From: Flavicella marina
GTDB lineage: Bacteria; Bacteroidota; Bacteroidia; Flavobacteriales; Flavobacteriaceae
DNA: 64,000 nucleotides
Direction: 5' to 3'
Assembly: GCF_009193215.1 (NCBI RefSeq)
Contig: NZ_VYVA01000003.1
Span: forward strand, 124,001 to 188,000
The notes below the pieces were generated by a model. That model saw only the letters and a program-made list of their open reading frames with translations. It was not told the DNA's origin and did not search any database. Shown here piece by piece: positions 24,838 to 34,256 of this stretch. The position numbers were made by a program, and so were the translations under genes. The stretch's first letter is position 1. The number at the start of each line of letters is the position of its first letter.

Positions 24838-26022
24838 ATGAAAAGTGTGAAAAAACACAGTCAAATCAAAAGATTAGTATTCTCTAGTCTTACTTTTTTA
24901 TTCCTTTTTACCTTTAGTTTGTCTGCACAAGGAGATGCAAAAGCTGGAAAAGGTTTGTTTAATGCTAATTGTGCCGCTTGTCATAAGTTGGATAAAAAAT
25001 TAGTGGGTCCTGCGCTAGGAAAAATCTCTGACAGAAGAGAATTGGATTGGTTGAAAGCATGGATTAAGGATAACAATGCATTAAGAGCTTCTGGTGATGC
25101 GGATGCAATTGCGATTTACGAAGAGTACAAAGGGTCACCTATGACTGCTTTTCCTCAGTTGTCTGATGCAGATATCGTGAATATCGTTGCTTATTTAGAT
25201 GCAGATCCTGTGAAAAAAGCGGGTGCTGCACCAGTAGCTGCTGCGGCAGTTGATGTAAAGGAAGAAGGTTCGTCTAATTGGATTTCTTATGTTGTTTTCT
25301 TGGTTTTAGCTGGGTTAGTGGTTTATGTGTATTTCAAAAGTGATAACGGTTTCTTGAAAATTGTTGCTACGATTATCTTGTTATTTAACTTGGCGTATTT
25401 TGGATTCACTGCTCTTATGTCAGTTGGTGTAGATCAAGGATATCAGCCAGTTCAACCAATTGCTTTTTCTCATAGAATTCATGCAGGTGATAATAAAATT
25501 GATTGTCAGTATTGTCACTCAGCAGCTAAGAATAGTAAAACTTCAGGGATACCATCAGTTAATGTTTGTATGAACTGTCATAAAAACATTGGTGAGGTTG
25601 CTGAAGAAACTGCAACAGCTGAACATTCAAAAGCTTTTTACGATGGAGAAATTCAAAAGTTATACAAAGCAGCTGGATGGGATTCAGAAAATTTAGAATA
25701 TACTGGTGAGACAGAGCCAATAGTTTGGACTCGTATCCATAACTTACCAGACTTTGCTTATTACAACCACTCTCAGCACGTTACTGCTGGTGGGATCAAA
25801 TGTCAGAAATGTCATGGACCTGTTGAAGAGATGGAAGAAGTATATCAGTATTCTCCGTTAACTATGGGATGGTGTATCGATTGCCATAAAGAAACTCAAG
25901 TTAAAATGGAAGGAAACGGATACTACAAAAACATACATGAAGAGTTATCTAAAAAGTATGGTGTAGAAAAAGTGACTGTCGCTCAAATGGGAGGGAAAGA
26001 ATGTGGAAAATGTCACTACTAA
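24838..26022 (+). CDS. actA: Alternative complex III cytochrome subunit ActA (six hemes)
   Basis: A 394-residue membrane-bound multiheme cytochrome. After the signal peptide there is a monoheme domain (C45-A-A-C-H49), a linker, two membrane helices, then five CxxCH sites (CQYCH, CMNCH, CQKCH, CIDCH, CGKCH). The latter five match the pentaheme part of ActA in the quinol:cytochrome c reductase ACIII. The monoheme domain is fused at the N-terminus, giving six hemes. It heads the act operon, 35 bp before actB. Confidence 0.95.
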   Translation: MKSVKKHSQIKRLVFSSLTFLFLFTFSLSAQGDAKAGKGLFNANCAACHKLDKKLVGPALGKISDRRELDWLKAWIKDNNALRASGDADAIAIYEEYKGSPMTAFPQLSDADIVNIVAYLDADPVKKAGAAPVAAAAVDVKEEGSSNWISYVVFLVLAGLVVYVYFKSDNGFLKIVATIILLFNLAYFGFTALMSVGVDQGYQPVQPIAFSHRIHAGDNKIDCQYCHSAAKNSKTSGIPSVNVCMNCHKNIGEVAEETATAEHSKAFYDGEIQKLYKAAGWDSENLEYTGETEPIVWTRIHNLPDFAYYNHSQHVTAGGIKCQKCHGPVEEMEEVYQYSPLTMGWCIDCHKETQVKMEGNGYYKNIHEELSKKYGVEKVTVAQMGGKECGKCHY

Positions 26023-26057
26023 TCAATTATTAAGTTTATAAAATACCTATATATAAC

Positions 26058-29000
26058 ATGGCATCTAACAAAAAATACTGGAAAAGTGTTGAAGAACTAA
26101 ACGAAAATAGTTCGATTGTTGCTAAGCTTGAAGAAAAGGAGTTTGTATCTGAATTAGCTACAGATGAATTTTTAGGAGATAAAGAGAGTTTAGAAGAGTC
26201 TTCTACTTCTCGTCGTGACTTTTTAAAATATGTTGGATTTTCAACAGCAGCTGCTTCATTGGCTGCATGTGAAGGTCCAGTTAGAAAATCAATTCCTTAT
26301 GTTGTAAAACCAGAAGAAATTACTCCTGGTATTCCTAACTATTATGCAAGTACAATTGCTGACGGTTATGATTTTGCAAACGTATTGGTGAAAACTAGAG
26401 AAGGAAGACCAATTTTAATCAAGCCGAATAAATTAGCAAACGGTACTACCAATGCAAGAGTGCAAGCTTCTGTATTATCATTGTACGATAGTTTGCGTTT
26501 GAAAGGGCCAAAGGTAAACGGAAACGATGTTTCTTGGTCTGATGCAAATGCGCAAATAAAATCTAAGTTGGCTGAGTTAAAAGCTGCTGGTGAAAAGGTG
26601 GTTTTATTAACAGGTACTTTGGCTAGTCCATCTACTGAAAAGTTAATTGCTGATTTTATTTCAGCTAACGGAAATGTAGAACATGTTCAATATGATGCTT
26701 TATCAGAATCTGCTTCTTTAGATGCTTTTGAAGAAGTTTATGGAGAAAGAGCATTACCTAATTACGATTTTTCTGATGCAAAAACTATAGTTTCTATCGG
26801 TGCAGATTTCTTAGGAGATTGGCAAGGTGGTGGTTTTGAAAAAAGCTACACTGCAGGTAGAAATGTAGAAGCAGGAAAAATGTCTCGTCATATTCAGGTA
26901 GAATCTAATATGTCGTTAACTGGTTCAAATGCGGATAAAAGAATTGTAGTAAAACCATCTGAGCAAATTTATGCTTTGATCAATTTATACAATGCTGTAA
27001 CTGGAGAAAGTTTGCCTTCAAAAGCAACTCCTAAAGACGGAGCAATTTTAAAAGCGGCTAAGCAGTTGAAGAATGCTGGTAAACACGGTGTTGTTCTTAC
27101 AGGAATTCAAAACAAAAATGCACAATTGTTAGCCTTGGCTTTAAATGCATATTTAGAGAGTAATGTTATCGATACGGCTGCTGTAAAATATACAAGACAA
27201 GGCTCTGATGTGGCAGTTGATTTGTTGATTGCAGAAATGAATGCTGGTAAAGTTGGTGCTGTAATTACTTTCAATACGAATCCTGTTTATACTTTAGCGC
27301 AAAGTGAAGCTTTTGTACAAGGATTAGATAAAGTAAAATTATCAGTTGCTTTTGCGTCTAGTGAAGATGAAACAGCAAGTGCTTCTCAATATGCATTACC
27401 TGTTCCTCATTATTTAGAGGCTTGGGGAGACGTGAAAATTCAAGAAGGTTCTTACAGTTTAACACAACCAACTGTAAATCCTTTGTTTGATACAAAACAA
27501 TTTCAAGACTGTTTGTTAGCATGGTCTGGAAGTGAAGAATCTTACTATGATTACTTAAAGAATTTCTGGTCTAAAGAAGTTCTTGGTGGTACTGCATGGA
27601 ATCAAGCATTACATGATGGTATTTATACTTCAGAAGCGAAAGCTTTAAAAGGAAAATCTATCGATGCTTTAAAAGCTGCTAAAGCGTTAAAGTCATCTGT
27701 TAAAACAGGAGCTTTTGAATTGACATTATACGCATCTACTGCAATTGGAAATGGTCAACAAGCGAATAACCCTTGGTTACAAGAGTTGCCAGATCCATTA
27801 ACTAGAGCTTCTTGGGATAACTATTTGTTAATTTCACAAGCAGATGCAAATGAGCAAGGTTTTTCTAATCCAGTTAGAGATAATGGAGCCATCGATGGTC
27901 AATATGCTAATATTACTGTAAATGGTGTCGTTTTAGAAAATGTACCGGTATTAATTCAACCAGGTCAAGCTAAAGGATCTTTAGGATTGGCTGTTGGATA
28001 CGGGAAAACAAAAGCAATGAAGTCTGAAATGCAAGTAGGTGTAAATGCTTACACGTTAGCAGCAGACTTTAAAAATGTGCAAGTTGCTACGATTGAAAAT
28101 ATTGGAGGTGCTCATAAATTTGCATGTGAGCAATTACAACATACAATTGCTGGTAGATACGAAATCTTGAAAGAAGTATCTTTCAAAGATTACAGCAACA
28201 CAGATTTAGATCCAAAAGAATCTTGGAATCAAGTTTCTAAGGTGTCATTGAAACATGAAGAGGTAGATGTAAATGCAGTTGATTTATGGGATGATCAAGA
28301 TAGAAGTATCGGACATCACTTTAATTTGTCAATTGACTTGTCATCTTGTACAGGATGTGGTGCATGTGTTGTAGCTTGTCATGCAGAAAATAATGTTCCT
28401 GTAGTTGGTAAGCATGAAGTGAGAGTGGGTAGAGATATGCACTGGTTGCGTATTGACAGATACTATTCTTCTGAATTAGATGAAAACAACGAAGAAAGAG
28501 CGATCAACAAAAACTCTTCTTCAGATGAGGTTGATACATACTATGCTCTAGAGCAACCAGCTGAGAATCCTCAGGTATCATTCCAACCGGTAATGTGTCA
28601 ACACTGTAATCACGCACCATGTGAAACGGTTTGTCCTGTTGCTGCAACTTCTCACGGACGTCAAGGTCAAAATCAAATGGCTTATAACAGATGTGTTGGT
28701 ACAAGATATTGTGCAAACAACTGTCCTTATAGAGTACGTCGTTTTAACTGGTTCAAATACAACGAAAATTCTGAATTCGATTTCAATATGAATGATGAGT
28801 ATGGAAAAATGGTATTGAATCCTGATGTTACTGTTCGTTCAAGAGGAGTAATGGAAAAATGTTCTTTCTGTATTCAATCTACACAAGCGGTAATCTTAAA
28901 CGCTAAAAAAGAAGGTAGAAAAGTTGCTCCAGGTGAGTTTAATAATGCAGTAGCTTGTTCTTCTGCATGTACTACGGGATCTCTTGTTTTTGGTGATGTA

Positions 29001-29126
29001 AATGAATCTGATGATGAAATTATCGCTAAGAAAGAAGATAAAAGAGCATATCGTTTGCTAGAGGCTATCGGAACAGATAACAATGTCCTTTACCAAGTGA
29101 AAGTTAGAAATACAGAAGAAGCATAA
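26058..29126 (+). CDS. actB: Alternative complex III iron-sulfur/molybdopterin-like subunit ActB
   Basis: A 1022-residue protein. S51-R-R-D-F-L-K followed by SLAAC71 is a Tat signal with a lipobox, typical of ActB. The large middle part is a molybdopterin oxidoreductase-like domain, which in ACIII carries no cofactor. From C764 four cysteine clusters for iron-sulfur centres follow: CTGCGACVVAC, CQHCNHAPCETVC, CVGTRYCANNC and CSFC with CSSAC. It relays electrons from the membrane subunit to the hemes of ActA. Confidence 0.97.
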   Translation: MASNKKYWKSVEELNENSSIVAKLEEKEFVSELATDEFLGDKESLEESSTSRRDFLKYVGFSTAAASLAACEGPVRKSIPYVVKPEEITPGIPNYYASTIADGYDFANVLVKTREGRPILIKPNKLANGTTNARVQASVLSLYDSLRLKGPKVNGNDVSWSDANAQIKSKLAELKAAGEKVVLLTGTLASPSTEKLIADFISANGNVEHVQYDALSESASLDAFEEVYGERALPNYDFSDAKTIVSIGADFLGDWQGGGFEKSYTAGRNVEAGKMSRHIQVESNMSLTGSNADKRIVVKPSEQIYALINLYNAVTGESLPSKATPKDGAILKAAKQLKNAGKHGVVLTGIQNKNAQLLALALNAYLESNVIDTAAVKYTRQGSDVAVDLLIAEMNAGKVGAVITFNTNPVYTLAQSEAFVQGLDKVKLSVAFASSEDETASASQYALPVPHYLEAWGDVKIQEGSYSLTQPTVNPLFDTKQFQDCLLAWSGSEESYYDYLKNFWSKEVLGGTAWNQALHDGIYTSEAKALKGKSIDALKAAKALKSSVKTGAFELTLYASTAIGNGQQANNPWLQELPDPLTRASWDNYLLISQADANEQGFSNPVRDNGAIDGQYANITVNGVVLENVPVLIQPGQAKGSLGLAVGYGKTKAMKSEMQVGVNAYTLAADFKNVQVATIENIGGAHKFACEQLQHTIAGRYEILKEVSFKDYSNTDLDPKESWNQVSKVSLKHEEVDVNAVDLWDDQDRSIGHHFNLSIDLSSCTGCGACVVACHAENNVPVVGKHEVRVGRDMHWLRIDRYYSSELDENNEERAINKNSSSDEVDTYYALEQPAENPQVSFQPVMCQHCNHAPCETVCPVAATSHGRQGQNQMAYNRCVGTRYCANNCPYRVRRFNWFKYNENSEFDFNMNDEYGKMVLNPDVTVRSRGVMEKCSFCIQSTQAVILNAKKEGRKVAPGEFNNAVACSSACTTGSLVFGDVNESDDEIIAKKEDKRAYRLLEAIGTDNNVLYQVKVRNTEEA

Positions 29127-29157
29127 ACTAAATTAATTAAGAAACAATATATAAATT

Positions 29158-30555
29158 ATGTCGTCTCATTACGAAGCACCTATTAGAGAACCATTAGTAT
29201 TAGGGGAAAAATCTTACCATGATATTACGGTTGACATTGCAAAACCTATCGAGGGTAAAGCAAATAAAAATTGGTATATAGCATTTACAATTTCATTAAT
29301 TGCCTTTTTATGGGGTATAGGGTGTATTACCTATACGATCGGAACTGGTATTGGAGTTTGGGGATTGAACAAGAACATTGGATGGGCTTGGGATATTACA
29401 AACTTTGTATGGTGGGTAGGTATCGGTCATGCCGGTACATTGATCTCAGCAGTATTGTTATTATTCCGTCAAAGATGGAGAATGGCAATCAACCGTTCTG
29501 CAGAAGCAATGACAATTTTTGCCGTTTTCCAGGCGGGTTTATTTCCATTAATTCACATGGGGCGTCCTTGGAACGGATACTGGGTATTACCTATCCCTAA
29601 CCAATTTGGTTCGTTATGGGTAAACTTTAACTCACCTTTATTATGGGACGTATTTGCAATCTCAACATATTTATCTGTATCATTGGTTTTCTGGTGGACA
29701 GGTTTGTTACCTGATTTTGCAATGCTACGTGATAGAGCGGTAAAACCATTCCAAAAGAAAATTTATGCTTTGTTAAGTTTCGGATGGTCAGGTAGAGCTA
29801 AAGATTGGCAACGTTTTGAAGAAGTATCTTTGGTATTAGCAGGTTTGGCTACGCCATTAGTACTTTCAGTACATACAATTGTATCGATGGATTTTGCTAC
29901 TTCTATCAACCCAGGTTGGCACTCGACAATTTTCCCTCCTTATTTCGTGGCCGGAGCAATTTTCTCTGGATTCGCAATGGTACAAACGTTGTTAGGAATC
30001 ATGAGAAAAGTAACAAATCTTGAGAACTATATTACACGTTTGCATGTTGAATACATGAATATGGTAATTATGTTAACAGGTGGTATTGTTGCTGTGGCTT
30101 ATGCTTCAGAATTCTTTATCGCATGGTACACAGGTTCTCCTTATGAAAACTTTACCTACATGTCGGTTGGAGCTGCGACAGGAGCATACGGATGGGCATT
30201 TTGGTCATTGATTTTGTTTAATATTTTGATCCCTCAATTGTTATGGGTTAGAAAGTTTAGAAGAAGTTTCATTGCTTCATTCTTAATTTCTATCGCAATT
30301 AATATTGGTATGTGGTTCGAACGTTTCGACATTATCGCAATTGTATTGAGTAAAGGACATTTACCATCTACATGGACTCGTTTCGAGCCTACATTTGTAG
30401 ATATAGGTATTTTCATTGGAACTATTGGGTTCTTTGGAGTATTGTTTTTATTGTACGCTAGAACGTTCCCGGTGATCGCTCAAGCAGAGGTAAAATCAAT
30501 CTTAAAAGTATCAGGAGAAAATTATAAAAAATTAAGAGACGGAAATCATGAGTAA
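29158..30555 (+). CDS. actC: Alternative complex III membrane subunit ActC (NrfD/PsrC-like)
   Basis: A 465-residue protein of the NrfD/PsrC family with about ten membrane helices. It begins SSHYEAPIREPLVLG, a start seen in ActC proteins. With ActB it forms the quinol-oxidising site and proton pathway. It overlaps actD by 8 bp. Confidence 0.96.
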   Translation: MSSHYEAPIREPLVLGEKSYHDITVDIAKPIEGKANKNWYIAFTISLIAFLWGIGCITYTIGTGIGVWGLNKNIGWAWDITNFVWWVGIGHAGTLISAVLLLFRQRWRMAINRSAEAMTIFAVFQAGLFPLIHMGRPWNGYWVLPIPNQFGSLWVNFNSPLLWDVFAISTYLSVSLVFWWTGLLPDFAMLRDRAVKPFQKKIYALLSFGWSGRAKDWQRFEEVSLVLAGLATPLVLSVHTIVSMDFATSINPGWHSTIFPPYFVAGAIFSGFAMVQTLLGIMRKVTNLENYITRLHVEYMNMVIMLTGGIVAVAYASEFFIAWYTGSPYENFTYMSVGAATGAYGWAFWSLILFNILIPQLLWVRKFRRSFIASFLISIAINIGMWFERFDIIAIVLSKGHLPSTWTRFEPTFVDIGIFIGTIGFFGVLFLLYARTFPVIAQAEVKSILKVSGENYKKLRDGNHE

Positions 30556-31072
30556 TAAAGTAGTACACGCCTTATATAATGATGATGACATCCTGATGGA
30601 TGCCGTTAAAAAAGTAAAAGAAAAACACATTCATATAGAGGATGTCTTTACTCCATTTCCAGTTCATGGTTTGGATAAAGCAATGGGATTGCCTCATACA
30701 AAATTAGCAATCACGGCATTCTTATACGGTCTTACAGGTTTGTCTTTCGCAATCTGGATGACTAACTATATGATGATTCAAGATTGGCCTCAAGATATTG
30801 GAGGAAAACCTAACTTTAGTTGGTTTTTGAACATGCCAGCATTTGTGCCAATTATGTTTGAATTGACAGTGTTTTTTGCTGCCCACTTAATGGTAATTAC
30901 GTTTTACATGAGAAGTAGAATTTGGCCATTTAAAGCAGCTGAAAATCCAGATGTAAGAACTACCGATGACCATTTCTTAATGGAAATCGCGATTCACGAT
31001 AATGAAGAAGAATTAAAATCTTTATTGAGTGAAACAGGAGCAGTTGAAATTAACGTAATTGAAAAGCACTAA
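30548..31072 (+). CDS. actD: Alternative complex III subunit ActD (DUF3341)
   Basis: A 174-residue protein: cytoplasmic N-terminal domain (VVHALYNDDDILMDAVKKV) and two membrane helices joined by a short loop. This is the DUF3341/ActD layout. It overlaps actC by 8 bp; its stop at 31070-31072 is 4 bp before the actE start. Confidence 0.95.
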   Translation: MSNKVVHALYNDDDILMDAVKKVKEKHIHIEDVFTPFPVHGLDKAMGLPHTKLAITAFLYGLTGLSFAIWMTNYMMIQDWPQDIGGKPNFSWFLNMPAFVPIMFELTVFFAAHLMVITFYMRSRIWPFKAAENPDVRTTDDHFLMEIAIHDNEEELKSLLSETGAVEINVIEKH

Positions 31073-31076
31073 AGGA

Positions 31077-31631
31077 ATGAGAAATACGATCACTAAAATA
31101 GCAGCAATATTATTTGTAGCAATCGCGTTTACTTCATGTAATGATAAAACGAAGCCACAAGTACAATACATGCCTGACATGTATACATCTGTAGCTTATG
31201 AGCCTTATGGTGTGAATACAGCATTTGCTAACGGAATGGATTCTCAGTTACCTGTTGAAGGTACGATTGCAAGAGGACAAGTTCCTTACGATTATCCTAA
31301 TTCTAATGACGGATATGAAGCCGCGAAAAAAGAATTGAAATCTCCGTTAACTGTGTATACAAAAGACAGTGAAAAAGGAAAAGCTTTGTACGGAATCTAC
31401 TGTGCAGTTTGTCATGGTAAAAAAGGAGACGGACAAGGAGACTTGGTTAAAAGAGAGAAGTTTTTAGGAATACCTAATTACAAAGATAGAGATTTAACAG
31501 AAGGAAGTATTTACCATGTAATTATGTATGGTAGAAACCTTATGGGATCTCATGCATCTCAATTGACAGGAGAAGAACGTTGGCAAGTTGTAGAGCACGT
31601 TCAAAAATTAAGAAACGATTTATTAAAATAA
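31077..31631 (+). CDS. actE: Alternative complex III monoheme cytochrome ActE
   Basis: A 184-residue lipoprotein cytochrome. I take the ATG that begins MRNTITKIAAIL; an upstream in-frame TTG at 31059 would overlap actD and add six residues before the signal. The lipobox is FTSC, and the heme site is CAVCHGKKGDGQG, with a Met near LMGSHASQ as sixth ligand. Confidence 0.94.
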   Translation: MRNTITKIAAILFVAIAFTSCNDKTKPQVQYMPDMYTSVAYEPYGVNTAFANGMDSQLPVEGTIARGQVPYDYPNSNDGYEAAKKELKSPLTVYTKDSEKGKALYGIYCAVCHGKKGDGQGDLVKREKFLGIPNYKDRDLTEGSIYHVIMYGRNLMGSHASQLTGEERWQVVEHVQKLRNDLLK

Positions 31632-31659
31632 TCTTTAATAAAGATTGAATTCGAAATAT

Positions 31660-33087
31660 ATGTATCAGTTTTCAGGAAAATTAAAAACAATTGCATTGGC
31701 ATTAATGGTGTTAGGAGCTGTGGGAATTATCTCTGGTTTTTTATCAACACCAAGTTCAGTGGAAGAAGTGAAAGAACAATTACACCATGCACAGAATGCA
31801 CATGGTGGTCATGGTGAAGCAAAAGTGGAGCACCATGAAGCAACAGATGCTCATGCTGATCACCATACAGAAGCATCACATGATACTCATGGTCATGATG
31901 CACATGGTCATGCAGATGAAGCACATCACGAAGCTGCTCCGTCACACGGTGAAGAAGCTCATGGTGATAGCCATGCAGAGCATGTTTTTCATCAATTGAA
32001 GAATAGACCTTGGGCGGCATTATATGTTGCTTGTATGTTTTTCTTTGGTGTAACTTTATTGGTATTGGCATTTAATGCTATCCAAAGAGTTGCCCAAGCG
32101 GGTTGGTCGATTGTACTTTTTAGAGTGATGGAAGGAATTACAGGAAACTTATTGCCTGTAACGATTATTTTATTGGTTCTTTTATTGTTAGGATCAGCTC
32201 ATGTACATCATTTGTTTGTGTGGATGGCTCCTGGAACTGTAGATCCTACTGCAGCAAATTATGATGCGATTATCGATGGTAAAAGTTGGTGGTTGAATGT
32301 GCCGGGTTGGACGATTAGAGCAATTGTTTACATAGCTGGTTGGAATATCTACCGTCACTTATCTAGAAAAGCGTCTTTAGCACAAGACAATGCAACTGAT
32401 TTGGTAAACTACACGAAAAACTTTAAAATGTCTGTGGCATTTTTAGCGTTCTTTTTGTTTACAGAGTCTATGATGTCTTGGGATTGGATTATGTCATTAG
32501 ATCCACACTGGTTTAGTACATTGTTTGGATGGTATGTTTTGGCTACGTTCTTAGTTTCTGCTGTTACAGTTATCGCTATGGTAACGGTTTACTTACAGTC
32601 TAAAGGACACTTAGAATATGTAAATGATAGTCACATTCACGATTTAGCTAAGTTCATGTTTGGATTTAGTGTTTTCTGGACGTATTTATGGTTCTCTCAA
32701 TTTATGTTGATCTGGTATGCTGATATGCCTGAAGAGACTACGTATTTTGTGCAGAGATTTGAAGAGTATAAGTTACCATTCTTGTTAATGATTCCTATGA
32801 ACTTTATTTTCCCAATCTTGGTATTGATCAATAGTGATTACAAAAGAATACCAAATTTTGTTATTGGAGCTGGTGTAGTGGTATTATTAGGACACTATAC
32901 AGATGTATTTATTATGATTATGCCTGCAACTGTAGGTGGAGAATGGTTCTTTGGACTTCCAGAAATTGGAGCAATCTTGTTCTTTTTAGGATTGTTTATC
33001 TACAGTGTATTTACATCAATCTCTAAAGCACCATTATTAGCGAAAGGAAATCCATTTTTACATGAAAGTGAAACTTTCCACTACTAA
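31660..33087 (+). CDS. actF: Alternative complex III membrane subunit ActF with His-rich loop
   Basis: A 475-residue NrfD-like membrane protein. The ATG at MYQFSGKLKTI is preferred over an in-frame TTG at 31645. Between the first and second membrane helices lies a segment of about 70 residues (about nt 31784-31995) that holds some 21 histidines, with Ala, Glu, Asp and Gly between them. It could bind copper, zinc or nickel. The remainder, about ten helices, is ordinary ActF. Confidence 0.95.
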   Translation: MYQFSGKLKTIALALMVLGAVGIISGFLSTPSSVEEVKEQLHHAQNAHGGHGEAKVEHHEATDAHADHHTEASHDTHGHDAHGHADEAHHEAAPSHGEEAHGDSHAEHVFHQLKNRPWAALYVACMFFFGVTLLVLAFNAIQRVAQAGWSIVLFRVMEGITGNLLPVTIILLVLLLLGSAHVHHLFVWMAPGTVDPTAANYDAIIDGKSWWLNVPGWTIRAIVYIAGWNIYRHLSRKASLAQDNATDLVNYTKNFKMSVAFLAFFLFTESMMSWDWIMSLDPHWFSTLFGWYVLATFLVSAVTVIAMVTVYLQSKGHLEYVNDSHIHDLAKFMFGFSVFWTYLWFSQFMLIWYADMPEETTYFVQRFEEYKLPFLLMIPMNFIFPILVLINSDYKRIPNFVIGAGVVVLLGHYTDVFIMIMPATVGGEWFFGLPEIGAILFFLGLFIYSVFTSISKAPLLAKGNPFLHESETFHY

Positions 33088-33124
33088 TAATATTAAACTA
33101 ATTAATTAAAAATAAATAGAACAT

Positions 33125-34192
33125 ATGCTAGCTTTATTTTACATCTTTTTAGCTGTTGCAGTATCCTTAGGAATTTGGCAAGTCAATAGATTGACTAGTT
33201 ACGGGAAAGTAATTTTGAAAAACGACAAAAACGAAGAGGTTTCTGCTATTGCGAAGTTAGAGGAGAATCCAATCGCTACAGAAAAAGACAATGATATTCA
33301 CGGAAAATTGTTTTTAGCTTTCTTGGTAGGATTTTATATATTAATGGGGTATTGCTTATTCTTTTTGAATGACATTATGTTACCTGAATCTGCTTCTATT
33401 GAAGGAGAAAACGATGACAACTTATTCTTGATTTCATTTGTGTTGATTGGAATAGTTCAATTCGCCACACAAGGATTGTTATTCTTCTTTTCTTACAAGT
33501 ACAGAGGTATTAACAACAGAAAAGCATTATTTTATGCAGATAGTCATAAGTTAGAATTGATTTGGACAGCAATTCCTACGATTGTTTTGACAGTATTAAT
33601 TGGATATGGATTGTATACTTGGAATACGGTTATGGATTTATCAGAAGTTGAAAATCCTATTGTAGTAGAAGTTTACGCACAGCAATTTAACTGGCAAGCT
33701 CGCTATGCTGGTGCTGATAATACTTTGGGACGTGGAAATGTAAGAAACATCGAAGGTGTAAATACGATGGGTGTTGATTTAACAGATGTGAATGCCGCAG
33801 ATGATATTCCTGTAAGAGAGTTGCATTTACCTAAAGGACGTAAAGTTGTTTTTAAATTTCGTTCTCAAGATGTGTTGCACTCAGCTTATATGCCTCATTT
33901 TAGAGCGCAAATGAATTGTGTTCCTGGTATGGTAACTGAATTTGGTTTTACTCCTAAATTTACTACTGAGGAAATGAGAGTGCAAGAAGAGACAGTGCGT
34001 AAAGTTGCAGGAATCAACAAAATCAGAAAAGAAAAAGGTGAAGACCCTTACGAGTTTGATTATGTATTATTATGTAATAAAATTTGTGGTGCATCTCACT
34101 ACAACATGCAAATGAAAATTATTGTTGAAGATGAAGCTGATTTTAACAATTGGTTGAAGCAACAAAAAACATTAGCTGAAGTCGTAAAATAA
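33125..34192 (+). CDS. ctaC: Cytochrome c oxidase subunit II
   Basis: A 355-residue subunit II. Four hydrophobic stretches are seen, two more than in a minimal subunit II (an extra N-terminal helix and IHGKLFLAFLVGFYILMGY). The CuA ligands are in VLHSAYMPHFRAQ and C317-N-K-I-C321-G-A-S-H325-Y-N-M328. No cytochrome c domain is fused. It lies 37 bp after actF in the same transcript, which fits an ACIII-oxidase supercomplex as known from Flavobacterium johnsoniae. Confidence 0.96.
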   Translation: MLALFYIFLAVAVSLGIWQVNRLTSYGKVILKNDKNEEVSAIAKLEENPIATEKDNDIHGKLFLAFLVGFYILMGYCLFFLNDIMLPESASIEGENDDNLFLISFVLIGIVQFATQGLLFFFSYKYRGINNRKALFYADSHKLELIWTAIPTIVLTVLIGYGLYTWNTVMDLSEVENPIVVEVYAQQFNWQARYAGADNTLGRGNVRNIEGVNTMGVDLTDVNAADDIPVRELHLPKGRKVVFKFRSQDVLHSAYMPHFRAQMNCVPGMVTEFGFTPKFTTEEMRVQEETVRKVAGINKIRKEKGEDPYEFDYVLLCNKICGASHYNMQMKIIVEDEADFNNWLKQQKTLAEVVK

Positions 34193-34256
34193 GAAGATTT
34201 ATATACCTAATATCTTACCCTAAGGTTTAAAAGGGTATGAAAAATAAAATAAAATT

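Noticed and set aside
31727-32071. A His-rich frame on the minus strand in actF
   Set aside because: The cat/atg-rich His codons on the + strand create an open frame on the opposite strand; the actF frame is supported by the family.
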